From NCBI RefSeq assembly GCF_000143415.4, contig NW_003314336.1, positions 200,941 to 264,940 on the forward strand: a stretch of DNA of 64,000 nucleotides, given 5' to 3'. The translations under genes were made by a program, and so were the position numbers. Under the pieces are notes generated by a model. That model saw only the letters and a list, made by a program, of their open reading frames with translations. It made no database searches and was not told the DNA's origin. Of the stretch, positions 47,131 through 57,265 are shown one piece after another. Each line of letters begins with the position of its first letter. The stretch's first letter is position 1. This DNA comes from Selaginella moellendorffii. Taxonomy: Eukaryota > Streptophyta > Lycopodiopsida > Selaginellales > Selaginellaceae.

Positions 47131-49430
47131 TTTAGGGGCACATAGGAGTATATTCCTAGAATATTCTGACATGCGCGAGATTTTTTTGAGTTTTTTGGAG
47201 ATCCAACCGTTAGATCGCTAAACATATATGTACATTACCCCAATCCCAAAGGGATCAAAACAACATTGAGAGCGCACTCTCGAAGAAACTAGTGAAACTA
47301 TGAGCGCGAACGCCCGGCGCTGCTCTTGGGCCGTCCACCTCCCAGGTGACTCCACCGCGGAGCTTGAAGCCACCTGCTTCGCCTCGCCACTCCTCCACTC
47401 GGTCACAATGATGTCAAGCCGGACGAACACCATGTCGATCTAGCTCGACGTCGTCGCAGCCAAGCAGTCCAACTCGAGCACGATGACCCGGCATCGCTCA
47501 TGGGTCACTCGCCTCCAAGGTGATTCCACTGCACAAGCTGAAGCCACCTGTTACGCCCCAAGATGTGATGCTATGTCTTGGAGCGCCTACCTCCCCAGTG
47601 TACTTCCAGCACTAAGTCGGTGCCCATTGCGAACAAACTCCAAGGCGTAGAACAAGCAAGGTGTGAGCCTCCTCCAGCTCTAGACTAGAGCGTGCTACCT
47701 TGCCTCCCACACTAGACAAGTGCGCTGGCCCCCTTCAATGATATACGAGCCCCCATTGCCGGCATCGCGACAATCACAAGACTTGCAAGCCTCCGCGAAC
47801 CTCCTCAAAGGACTAGCCCTGAAGCAAGAACCATGTGGGATCCCCTCCGCGAGCAAACCAACTTGGCCATCCGCCACTGGCCCCCTTTGTGACAGCACTT
47901 CCCTGTCACTAGATCCAAAAATGCGCCCATAGTGTCTTCCACGTCCATCCACCACAGACACTTCGCTATGTCGGGATGTCGTCCTGAACTGTCCTCCACC
48001 AGTCAACAAAGTTCCCATGACTTGGTCGTGTTTCCACGACTCAAGTCGCCAAGAACCTCCGACACATGCAGCTTCACGCTCCCCGTACCTCAGTCGCCAC
48101 CTTGCATGGCCCGACCTAAGGCGAGAAATCCCACTCGAAGCTGCGAGACCAGCAACCGTCGCGTTTCCACCATGTTGCTGCCGTGCCAACCACATGCAAC
48201 GAAGATCCCTGACACTTAGAGTGGCCGGATCAAAGATCGCGCCGCCACCCTGAGTCCTGCCCTAACCGTAGTTAGGGCAAAAGCCAGCCAAGAACCCTAA
48301 CCCTAGCCACGAATTAGGGCAGGTGAGAACTCTGAGACCGTGAAGAATTTTTGCCTGCGCTTCTGGGAGGGTGTGAGGCTCCCTCCCAGCTATCCCCCTG
48401 TGAATTTTTGTGGAAAAATTCCAAGCCGTTCAGGAGTTATGAGCTCCCAAAAAACTTGAAACCATGAGAAGCGAAAAAAGAAGAGGAGGAGAGGAGAGCG
48501 TCCAGATCTGCGTGTTGCTGCTGCAGCCGTGGTGTTCCTAACTGCCCTCTCCACTCCTCCAAATCTCTGAGCCCCGAAAAACCCTAGCCGCCGCCGAAGA
48601 GACCTAAAAACAGCAGCGACCTAGGTCCAACCGTTAGATCGCAACTAGATTTTACAGAATGGTATACAATGTCTTTCTTGATGACCCTGCAAAGAAGCAT
48701 CTCGATCGGACACCACATAAGACCACACGAGCCTTACAATGTTTCAGGGGCATTTGCCATAGATCCGACCGTTATTTTGCTCCAAGATTTTACAGTTTGG
48801 TGTGCATTGACCTTTCCATCGAAACTGCAAAGGGACATCACAATCAGATGTGGGATCACAAGAAACTAACTTCACTAACTCTGGTTTCACCAAGATCTAC
48901 GTAAGGAGTTATGAAATGAAAGGACCCTCTCTATTGAAATGTGTTTATGGTCCTAGGGGCATTGTGACATATCGAAGGATTTTGCATCAAGTTTTGTATT
49001 TGCATGTTTATCAAGCTACTGAATTGCTAAACCCTAAACCCTAAACCCTAAACATGTGGCAAATGCTGCGTGAAGAAAGATGCCCTTTCTGGGCAAATGC
49101 TGTAAGAGGCAGATGCCGAGCAGATGTATCTCAGGCTAGCGAAGGGGACAAACGAAAACTAGCTATAAACATGATGGGATGCAAATAGATTACTAGGCTG
49201 GTCTTGCAAAAATCAAAAACCATAATTGAAAACATTGAAAATGCAAAAAGAAAGGTTTATAATATTTTTAAATTTTAAGCAATCAAAGGAATGTAAGTAG
49301 GGCATGTGTTTGTAAGTTTAAAAATGCCTCAACCACTTAAATTCCCAAGTAAATAAAGCTGTTTCTATTTTTGGTACAGATAAACTTTATAGTGTGTGGG
49401 CTCATGCAATTTTGAACCCAATTTTGAAAA
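47131..49430. other. Central spacer of the element, no gene recognised
   Basis: About 2.3 kb that is CpG-richer than its surroundings. The minus-strand frame at 47695-48195 and its plus-strand partners look like composition effects. The two borders carry related sequence ('gcaccaaaaaatgctcg' at about 47076 and 49432, each followed by a palindrome), so this stretch may be an insertion. No palindrome lies inside it. Confidence 0.4.
49027..49053. repeat. Interstitial telomere-type repeat
   Basis: Just over three copies of CCCTAAA, the Arabidopsis-type plant telomere unit, inside the central spacer. Confidence 0.85.
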
Positions 49431-49466
49431 TGCACCAAAAAATGCTCGAGTAGCATTATTCTTTGA

Positions 49467-49491
49467 ATGACGTGTGGCCTTATATTGCCAT
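49467..49491. repeat. Decayed palindrome
   Basis: ATGACGTGTGG arm kept; the other arm has a 3-bp insertion. Confidence 0.6.
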
Positions 49492-50081
49492 AAATGGACG
49501 TACACACACAGCATAATTATTCCTTTACACGGCGAATAATCTTGGCGCGGATCGCTGATATGGCATGGCAAAGTTCGAATCACTCACATGGCACAACTGG
49601 ATCGAGGCAAGGATATGATGTGACAAAGTTCAACCTCCGACAGCAAAGTCTAGAAGCTACTCAGTTTGAAATTTGTCAGAGGAATCATAAGATCTGGTTT
49701 GTCAGAGGATTTGATGTGACGTTCAAGCGTGTGTTATTTTTGAATTCTCGAACTCATTCCTAGGTCTATCATTTTTGTGCACCGTGTTCTTGGTTCCGCT
49801 GAGCGCAGTGAGCGCTGCTTGTGTAAGCGGTGTTGTGAGCTGTGGTTTATGCGTCTACGAGCGGTTGCGGCATTGTGAGCGCCATTGCGAGCGGCAGTTT
49901 ATGCGAGTGGCAGTTTGTGCGAGCGGCACTACGAGCAGTTGCGGTGTTGCGAGCGGCGCTACGAGTAGTTGCGGTGTTGCGAGCGGCACTGTCTTTGGTG
50001 TGGCTACCGCTTCCTCTTGATATTCGGCACTTGTGCTTCCTGGTATGTTCACCATGGAATGGCTTAGGACCACATTTAGAA

Positions 50082-50103
50082 ATGGCATGAGGCCACATGC
50101 CAT
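50082..50103. repeat. 22-bp palindrome (5' leader of the DDE gene)
   Basis: ATGGCATGAGG then CCACATGCCAT. A decayed partner lies just upstream at about 50057. Confidence 0.85.
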
Positions 50104-50179
50104 CTTAGGCCCTTGCAATTTCATGGCTAGCGTATTGTCATGTATGTTTTTACTTGCCTGCAACTGTGTGTATATCAAG

Positions 50180-50201
50180 ATAGCATGAGGCCTCATGCCA
50201 A
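50180..50201. repeat. 22-bp palindrome (5' leader)
   Basis: ATAGCATGAGG then CCTCATGCCAA. Confidence 0.8.
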
Positions 50202-50249
50202 TTTTGTGAATGCGAAATTTCACGTGGGTGTCAATAGCATGTTTGAATA

Positions 50250-50271
50250 ATGGCATGTGGCCTCATGCTAT
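50250..50271. repeat. 22-bp palindrome (5' leader)
   Basis: ATGGCATGTGG then CCTCATGCTAT, about 80 bp before the acceptor-like CTTTCAG that precedes the ATG. Confidence 0.85.
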
Positions 50272-52083
50272 TGAGGTTGTTTGGTATGTTATGATTTAGG
50301 CCATTCTCCAATCATTTTTTGTATGGTCTTAACTTCTTTTCTGCACTTTCAGAATGGCCTTCAGGGTTGGGGAAAAGGTTTACATTTTGAATGGTGGGAA
50401 GAGAGTTGCAAAAGGGACCCTTGTGTCTATGGATCGGAACTTTGTTATACACTGTCAAAGGCTTGGGGAAGGCAATGCTGCTGTATCAATAGAGACTGTC
50501 TTCGATGGGAATGTGGTCGTTATTGAACGAGGAGAGATGGTCGTCGGGGTAAATGTTGTTGTTGCCTTGAAAAATCTTCAGAAGAAAGCAGATGTTGGGG
50601 ACAGCGCAAGTGCGACGCATGTTCCCTCCGTGGATCTTAAGAACCGTGCTACATGGATTCAGGCAAAGGTGTTTCTAAACAACCCCGAAGGGGAGGTGGT
50701 AGCTGAGGGCTTAGCCACAGTTGTCGATCCAAGAGATGCGGTTGCTAATCAAGAATTGGGCTGGGATGATATTGGAGTTGCGATTTTAGAGGTTGTTGAC
50801 ACAGAAGAAAATAGTCTGACTATTGGAAGCATTGTGCGGTGGAAATTGAGGCACTTAGTGTTTGAGAATGTGAAGGATTCACAATCAAACACCACTACAA
50901 TTGATGACAAAACATCTCTTCATGGGAAAAGAAAGTACACCTTCCTAAAGCGTAGCCAAAGGGATCTGAGCAACGAACCGAAAAGGCAGAAAATGGCGAT
51001 GGAGGTTCGAATGGTCTCGACAGTTGCTTGTTGCAAGAGGAGGTGCTGTCAACATGCTGATTGGGATGCTATTGAAGAGGAGAAAGCAAGATACAAGACA
51101 TTGTCCTGGAAGGCAGCTCGCAATTTTGTGTATGAGGCATTACGGTCATCTGTTGATGCTTCAGAACATCAGGTGGGGGGCATGGTCTTCCAGAGGGGTT
51201 TGGTCTGCATGAAGGCATGGAGAATCATTTATGGAGACCCTCGAACCACATTCTACAGAATCAAAACTGAGTTCGAGGAACAAAGGGTTCAATAGGCAGT
51301 CCATGGGAACGACGGTACGCACAAAACCAGGGGTCATGTTGTATATGGAGAGGCAATCTTCAAGAGGTTTGTCGAGACATGTAGCGAGCAGCAACCACAT
51401 AAAACCCGCCTCTTGGAAGATGGAACACGAGACACCCAACGAGTTCTCCCTTCCATGTATACCAAGGGGGCCATATTGGAAGATGTGAATCGGGAACTCC
51501 AGAGTAATGGCTACAGGAAGCTGAGCCAATCTAGATTTAGTAGATTGTGGAGCAACAGGTTCAAGGATGTGAGTATAGGAAAGTACTCCAGCTTTTCAAA
51601 GTGTGACGAGTGCACTGCTATCAAAATGGCTTTGTCGAAGAATTCTTGCAGCGCTCAAGAGCGAGAGACGTTGGTTAGAAGGCGGCTCGACCACAACATC
51701 GAGCAGAGAAGCTGCAGGACTGCATATTATCATAACAGGATTCTCTCCATGGAGAGACCTGACTCTTACCTCTACATCATCCACGACAAAATGGACCAGA
51801 AAAAGACGTGCTTACCTTGACTCAATCCTGCCCCCAAGGCAATCTCTTCATCCATGCAGCTGCCTGTGTCTCTGTTTGGCATAATCGCTCATGGGCATGG
51901 TGCCCAGAACTATGGGAACTTCTTTGTACCTCTATGTGCAAACATGATGATTGCGTCCCTAGCAAAACACTTAAGGTCTCTGCAAAGTGCGCAGACTGAG
52001 CTGAACGGCCAACCCTTGCATAAGGCCCTTGTCGATCGAACCCCATACAGGGTTCAGCTAGAGGAGGAGCAAAGGCTTGCAGT

Positions 52084-52105
52084 ATCGCGTAGGGCCCCAT
52101 GCCAT
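52084..52105. repeat. Palindrome within the DDE-like frame
   Basis: ATCGCGTAGGG then CCCCATGCCAT; one arm has diverged. Confidence 0.65.
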
Positions 52106-52140
52106 CCCAGTGAATATGTTGGCCGTCAGATTGTAGGGTT

Positions 52141-52162
52141 ATCACGTGAGGCCTCATGCCAT
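52141..52162. repeat. Palindrome within the DDE-like frame
   Basis: ATCACGTGAGG then CCTCATGCCAT, about 80 bp before the TDN motif region. Confidence 0.7.
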
Positions 52163-53482
52163 TCCGACGAGGCTGGTCGCCCGGTGAATGCACAGCCTCA
52201 TCCAAACGAAGCAGAATCTCAAGGAAGTTCTTGCGGCCGATGTGGCCTTCCACCCTATCTTCTGCTCCAAACAGACAATGCTGGCAGTGAGAACAAAAAC
52301 ATGTACGTCTTCGCGTACTTGGCGATGCTTGTTGCCAAAGGCATATTTGAAACGGTTACACTTGGCTTTCTCATGGTTGGGCACACTCATGAAGACGTCG
52401 ATGCCATGTTCAGTCACCTGGCAGAGTCCCTCCGGCGATCCAATGTCCTCACCCTCCCACAACTCTACGATGAATTCCAAAATTGCATCAAAGGCACTGT
52501 TGAAGCTGCACTTCTGACAGAGGTTCCAGACTTTAAGGGGTTTGTAAGAGGCTACATCAAGGACGGATCTGAAACGCTGATTGGCCACTCCAAGCCTCTT
52601 CAATTTCATTTCAGCATGCGTGACAGTGCTCCAATGATGAGGTACAAGATGAGAGAATGGGACACAATGTGGCTGCCAGTGGACGGCATTGAACTCTTCA
52701 AGAGAGATCCCATAACTGGGGAACCTATGATTCCTCAGGGTTCCCCACGGCCGATGCACCCGGATGGACTCAAAGACCAGGAAAGTATAGTGGCCGGGAT
52801 TAGACAGCATATTGCCTTCTGAAAGAGGGGGTTGGTGTTTAGTGGAGAATCCTATTTTCAGAGGTGCAAGCCTTTGCTTGAATACTGGGAGAAGATTATA
52901 TCTGCTATCCAAAATGGGCCGGTTGTATATGAAGAATTGGAAGAGTCCTTTTGGCCAGAACCCAGAGCACCAGATAGTAGCGGAACAATGTCCTCTGGAA
53001 ATGCAGTGACAGATAACGATGTTGAGGATCACTATTGTGGGCCGAGGAACAAGAAGCCGGATTCAGCATTCAATCCAGTACAGGTCTACAAAGGAATGGT
53101 CGTGCTTGTCAGACCCAGTAATAAAAAACAAATGATATGGGTGGGGCACTGCATCACTGATGCAGAGGAGGACGCGGAAACTAACTCCTTCAATGTAACT
53201 ATGGAGTGGTTCAAGCCAAGTTCCGGATATACGAAGGATTGCCTAGAAAAGAGATGGGTGCTGAATCCAAGGGATCTCAGCATGAGCATATCGGTGGATA
53301 ATGTTGTGCATGGTTTGATGCGGAAGCAGAGTGCCACCATCACCTTGCCAGACCATGCAAGAGATGCAGCAAGAGCATTCATAACCCGGGTTCAAGGTGA
53401 GATTCATTAATATTCCTTTACTAAGTTTCTAATGTATTTTATTTCAAGGTGAACAATCCGAATCTGAATCAGAGGAGGCGTG

Positions 53483-53504
53483 ATGGCATGTGGCCTTACG
53501 CCAT
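53483..53504. repeat. 22-bp palindrome overlapping the stop codon
   Basis: The A of the terminal TGA is the first base of the palindrome: ATGGCATGTGG then CCTTACGCCAT. Confidence 0.85.
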
Positions 53505-53628
53505 TCCTAGGTGAGATGATACAAATAACAAGTATAAATTCTTAGTTGTTCTAGCAAATCTTACTTAAAGTTCAAGGTGAACAAGCCGAATATGAATTCA
53601 TCGGATTGTTATAACAAATTGCGAGGTG

Positions 53629-53650
53629 ATGGCATGAGGCGATACGCCAT
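53629..53650. repeat. 22-bp palindrome
   Basis: ATGGCATGAGG then CGATACGCCAT, preceded by a second copy of the last-exon motif. Confidence 0.8.
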
Positions 53651-53788
53651 TTGAGAGTGGTAGCCATTCCTATATGAGGTGAGTGAAATATTTATTAGAA
53701 ATACCTCATTCAATTGTGCACTTCTAAGTCTTGGTCCACTCAGTACTGTTTGCATGTTTCTATTTTAATTCTTTCTCTAAAATGTTAT

Positions 53789-53810
53789 TTAGCATGTGGC
53801 TTCATGCCAT
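53789..53810. repeat. 22-bp palindrome, left arm eroded
   Basis: TTAGCATGTGG then CTTCATGCCAT. Confidence 0.75.
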
Positions 53811-53981
53811 TGCTCTCCACAATCATGCATTGAATTTTTCTATCCTTGCATAATACTTCTCCATATATATAGCATGTGCGCACATGTGATATGGTTCATT
53901 AGGCCTGATATAGTGTGTGAGGTAAAACAAAGATGATATGACATATGCATTTACCAATCACACGTGCATAAATCTAATAAT

Positions 53982-54008
53982 ATGGCGTGTGGCCCATATT
54001 AATGGCAC
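53982..54008. repeat. Decayed palindrome
   Basis: ATGGCGTGTGGCCCAT followed by an AT-rich break. Confidence 0.5.
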
Positions 54009-54123
54009 ATAAACCCATATTGTGGGCTTACGTGCTTTATGTACCATCATTCCCTTGCAGTGTGTGTGTTGGTTTCCTTTTATAACACAACGAACTCCAT
54101 ATTTTAGGGTGAAGAGCGTTCTC

Positions 54124-54381
54124 ATGGCAAGCACAAAATCTGTAAGTGAGGCAGAAAAGGAGACGGAGAAGGAGATAGGTGAAGATGTAGAATATATAAG
54201 TCTTCCAAACTCCCCGTACTATACTCCAGGTGATCATTTTTCTAAACAAACGGCAACATTAACAACTATCGAGAGCGCCCCCGTAACGTCAGAGACAACA
54301 ATCCAAAGCAAAACAACTGACTCGGAGAAGGATGATAGTACCGCTGAGAGTACCAAAAAGGAGGTGTCCACTAGCGCTTAG
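54124..54381 (+). CDS. Small Ser/Thr/Glu-rich hypothetical ORF
   Basis: An 85-codon frame from ATG 54124, part of a longer open frame from 54022. It encodes a low-complexity Ser/Thr/Glu/Lys-rich chain with SLPNSPYYTPGDHF in the middle. It is directly followed by the palindrome at 54389. It could be an extra gene of the element, an alternative last exon of the DDE-like gene, or chance. No family recognised. Confidence 0.3.
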   Translation: MASTKSVSEAEKETEKEIGEDVEYISLPNSPYYTPGDHFSKQTATLTTIESAPVTSETTIQSKTTDSEKDDSTAESTKKEVSTSA

Positions 54382-54388
54382 GCTTATA

Positions 54389-54410
54389 ATGGCGTGTGCC
54401 CTCATGCCAT
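54389..54410. repeat. 22-bp palindrome
   Basis: ATGGCGTGTGC then CCTCATGCCAT. Confidence 0.85.
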
Positions 54411-54477
54411 TTACTTGATCACCAAATACCTTTTTCCCTTTGCACTAGTATATCTTAATACTAGTCTGAGAAATAGA

Positions 54478-54499
54478 ATGGCATGTGCCCTCAGGCCTT
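54478..54499. repeat. Palindrome, right arm eroded
   Basis: ATGGCATGTGC then CCTCAGGCCTT. Confidence 0.7.
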
Positions 54500-54793
54500 T
54501 TACTAAATCACCTTTGAAAGAAATGCAAGCCTCTATGTCGTAAAAAAAAGGTACTAGAGAAATTCCTTAATAATATGAATGTTATTTAGTTTCATGAAAA
54601 TACACTAAGGGTCAAATGAGTTAAATGACTTCTCCAGACTAGCAATGCCTCTTGCTACACCTTCACAATTAGATTTGTTATAAAAAGATAACATTGAATA
54701 ATATCTAAATGTTCTCACCATTAAGTTATATGTCTGGCTAATAGGAATGACGTTCATCTTGGAAAGCTCACCACACGCTCAATGAACAAACAA

Positions 54794-54815
54794 ATAGTGT
54801 GTGCGCGCATGCCAT
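54794..54815. repeat. Palindrome near the right end
   Basis: ATAGTGTGTGC then GCGCATGCCAT, next to the inverted last-exon motif. Confidence 0.7.
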
Positions 54816-55017
54816 CGCTCTTCTTTAGCTTCAGATTCGGCTTGTTCACCTTGACAATGAGATTTATTATACAACCAGATGGACTCAGTCTGGACACAAA
54901 GTCATTGCGCTAGTCACCATGCCCCAGATATGTCTAGCCCCTGGACAAAAAACATATAATTTCACGTCATTTTCAAATACTTGAAAATTTGTACCTAGTC
55001 CCATTTTACTGAATAAA

Positions 55018-55041
55018 TCCCACTTTAACGAAATAGAGCTT
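55018..55041 (-). repeat. Right terminal inverted repeat, copy 1
   Basis: Perfect reverse complement of 40331-40354. Identity ends after 24 bp. Confidence 0.8.
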
Positions 55042-55385
55042 AAAGGGCATGATAGCAAGAGTGTTTGGAAAACATAGTAAACTATCATCTAGTGATATTA
55101 AGGGATTAGTCCCAATATATTGGGGTTTTTGTCACTAGCCAGTGTGAGACACAACAAAACTAGAACTCTTTATTGGGTTAAGTATATTTAGCTAATAGCA
55201 TGTAAAAATTCCATCCTTATGTTCATCCAATTTAAGTACACTCGAAATGCTTAGTTAACTCCACTAGCACAAGAAGGACTGATAAAGGGTATAGCAATAT
55301 CGACCTCCTACTGTTGTGGCAATAAAGAAAAAATATCCAAAAGGACTCATCGACAAGTAACTTTTAATACTCAGAGTCATATCCA
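55042..55385 (-). repeat. Diverged LTR fragment, minus, abutting the element
   Basis: The reverse complement follows the LTR of the elements at 29310 and 57266 (repeat of 'ggtcgatattgctataccc' and 'tatcatgccctt') but is more diverged. It stops exactly where the right terminal repeat begins. Confidence 0.7.
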
Positions 55386-55560
55386 CAATAGAAACAGATT
55401 ATCAAGATAGGCAATGACTATACTCCATTGACTAATGCTTTAGAGTTGGTGATTAAGCCTCTTATAGTCAAGATAGATGCGAGTGACATTGTTGTTAGGG
55501 CCATATTGCTTTAAAATGGGCATCCTCTTACATATATGAGCCATAAGTTTGATGCCACTG
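55386..55560 (-). pseudogene. Possible reverse-transcriptase remnant
   Basis: The minus strand reads TRIYLDYKRLNHQ in one frame, which recalls the 'R-V-C-x-D-Y-R-x-L-N' block of gypsy reverse transcriptase, just before the LTR fragment. It is too short and damaged to be sure. A second copy lies at about 56100-56270. Confidence 0.35.
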
Positions 55561-55890
55561 TAAGCAACTAAATTTCAATTTTACTTTAGTTATTTAACCA
55601 CACCACCGACCACTTGAAGGAGTTTCACTCACAACCTCCATTAGTCTTATTCCAGATTTGCTAGCCTCGAGAATGGCATTTATGCTACTCAACCTTTGCA
55701 CTTGGCCCAAATCCTCCATATATCCAATCTCATGATCGACACAGAAAGGTATTACCAACATATTAGCCTGTTACACTAAAGCTATGCCCATTCACCTTTG
55801 TTACACTAGTAATTCAACACTATCTACATCACAGTCCCATCTCTCCAAGACTAGGCCATCTGTCCATGAGTGATCATCCCTGATCCAATA
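55560..55890 (+). repeat. LTR-G 5' fragment
   Basis: Starts TGTAAGCAACTAAATTTC with the LTR-G signature; cut at the duplication joint. Confidence 0.6.
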
Positions 55891-56269
55891 TGCTTACCTA
55901 ATAGCATGTAAAAATTCCATCCTTATGCGTGTCCAATCTAAGTACACTCGAAATGCCCAATTAACTCCACTAGCACAAGAGGGACTGATAAAGGGTATAG
56001 CAATACTGACCTCTTGCCATTGTGGCAATAAAGAAAGAATATCCGAAAGGATTCATCGACAAATAACTTTTAATACTCAGAGTCATATCCACGATTGAAA
56101 TAGATTGTCAGGATAGGCAATGACTATACTCCATTGACTAATGCTTTAAAGTTGGTGATTAAGCCTCTTATAGTCAAGATAGATGCAAATGACATTGTTA
56201 TTGGGGCCATATTGCTTTAAAATGGGCATCCTCTTGCATACATAAGCCATAAGTTTGATGCCACTGTAA

Positions 56270-57235
56270 GCAATTAAATTTCCATTTTACTTTAGTCACT
56301 TAACCACACTACCGACTACTTGGAGAAGTTTCACTCACAACCTTCATAAATTTTATTTCAGACTTGGGGACTTGTTAGCCTCGAGAATGGCATCTATGCC
56401 ACTCAACCTTTGCACTTAGCCCAAATTCTCCACGTATCCGATCCCATGATCAACACGGAAAGGTACCACCAATATATTAACCTATTACACTAAGGCTATG
56501 CCCATTCACCTTTGTCACACCGGTGATCCAACACTATCTACATCATAGTCCCATCTCTCCAAGACTAAGTCATCTATCCATGAGTGATCATTCCTGATCT
56601 ACTCCATAACATCCTTAAGATGCTCATAGACATGGGGAATTACCTTCTCTAATATCCCTTTTTTCAGTCCCCATCAAATCCCTTTCCGTCTATAGCTGTA
56701 TTCCCCAACATTGCCATTAAGTCAGGGCTCGAAGGCCCAACCACTATGTCCCATTGACCTCTAAGAGTTTCTTTCTACATGACTGTATCCTTGGTCACCA
56801 CATAAGAGGACTACTCTTCTTTCCCATAGTTTGGGACTCTTGGATAACATTTCGAAACATTGCAGCCCTATATGAGCTTTGTGGGTACTCTCCCCACTTT
56901 TTACATTTGGGTGCCCTAACCATATAGCTAGAGTGAGGTTTCGATGAGCCATGCCAAGTGTCCAAGTAGGTAGTGCCACCCACACTTGGATTGGAAGCAT
57001 CGACCATCCGATCCCCCAAAGGAGCTAGAGCCGGCTCTTGAACACTTCACTAAGCTATTCTGCTTGTCTGTCTGTATTCATTCTAGCTTTGGACTCCTCA
57101 GTCCAATGCTATATCATCCATCATCCAACACATAGGTATAGCCTTCCTATGTCACACTGGCTTTTCTTGGCTAAATTGGTTCCACTACCCTGACACTCTC
57201 TCTACTATAATTTTAGAACCCTCTATAATGAAATT
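56270..57235 (+). repeat. LTR-G 5' part without minisatellite
   Basis: Runs through the LTR-G 5' and middle parts to about 57235, then is cut by the gypsy LTR before the array. Confidence 0.65.
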
Positions 57236-57265
57236 GTTACAATGTTTACAAGCCCCATTAGAAAG

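Larger units (their letters stand above)
50354..53483 (+). pseudogene. DUF7869-type DDE-like transposase gene, three stops
   Basis: One reading frame runs from the ATG at 50354 to 53396, then a 52-nt intron (53397-53448) leads to a short acidic last exon ending in TGA at 53483; about 1,025 codons. In order: an N-terminal beta-rich module (VGEKVYILNGGKR), a Cys-rich region (CCKRRCC), KCDECTAIKMAL, YIIHDKMDQKKT, SLFGIIAHGHG, LLLQTDNAGSENKN, GFLMVGHTHEDVDAMF and a C-terminal KGMVVLVRP/EWFKPSSGY domain. The HDKMD, TDN and HEDVD acids have the spacing of an RNase-H-like catalytic triad. I recall this order from DUF7869 proteins abundant in mosses and lycophytes; calling it the element's transposase is an inference. 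In-frame stops TAG 51293, TGA 51818 and TGA 52820 make this copy defective. Confidence 0.7.
53484..55017. other. Right-end region of the element
   Basis: AT-rich, with seven palindromes or remnants and no large gene. A motif like the start of the last exon (CAAGGTGAACAA-CCGAAT) is repeated at about 53575 and, inverted, at about 54840-54860, giving the right end a small inverted structure. Confidence 0.55.
40331..55041. mobile_element. Putative 14.7-kb TIR DNA transposon, copy 1
   Basis: The ends are a 24-bp perfect inverted repeat beginning AAGCTCTATTTCGTTAAAG (40331-40354 and, inverted, 55018-55041). Inside are two oppositely oriented genes: a minus-strand ParB-like/FCP1-like gene (40773-46772) and a plus-strand DDE-like gene (50354-53483). 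About 25 copies of a 22-bp palindrome lie within it, apparently none in the flanking DNA. A second copy begins at 61339 with the same end sequence. No clear target duplication is visible: the left flank is LTR-G-associated repeat and the right flank a reverse LTR fragment. The gene content, ends and palindromes are read directly; that the whole is one mobile unit is an inference. Confidence 0.7.
55192..56600. repeat. 706-bp tandem duplication
   Basis: The segment starting 'ctaatagcatgtaaaaattc' at 55192 reappears at 55898. Each unit joins a minus LTR fragment, the RT-like remnant and a plus LTR-G 5' part. The order is the same in both units. Confidence 0.8.

Noticed and set aside
47695-48195. 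166-codon minus-strand frame in the central spacer
   Set aside because: GC-rich, overlapped by open frames on the other strand, no recognisable motif, no splice context.
49855-50256. Minus-strand frames upstream of the DDE gene
   Set aside because: They read through palindromes and GAGCG repeats and have no exon context.
50354-53483. Stop codons rescued by U-to-C RNA editing
   Set aside because: Such editing is known for organelle transcripts of some seed-free plants; this gene has nuclear introns and mobile-element context, so decay is the simpler reading.
40717-54815. CRISPR array or transcription terminators as an explanation of the palindromes
   Set aside because: Spacing is irregular, there are no uniform spacers, and the context is a eukaryotic nuclear genome with spliceosomal introns.
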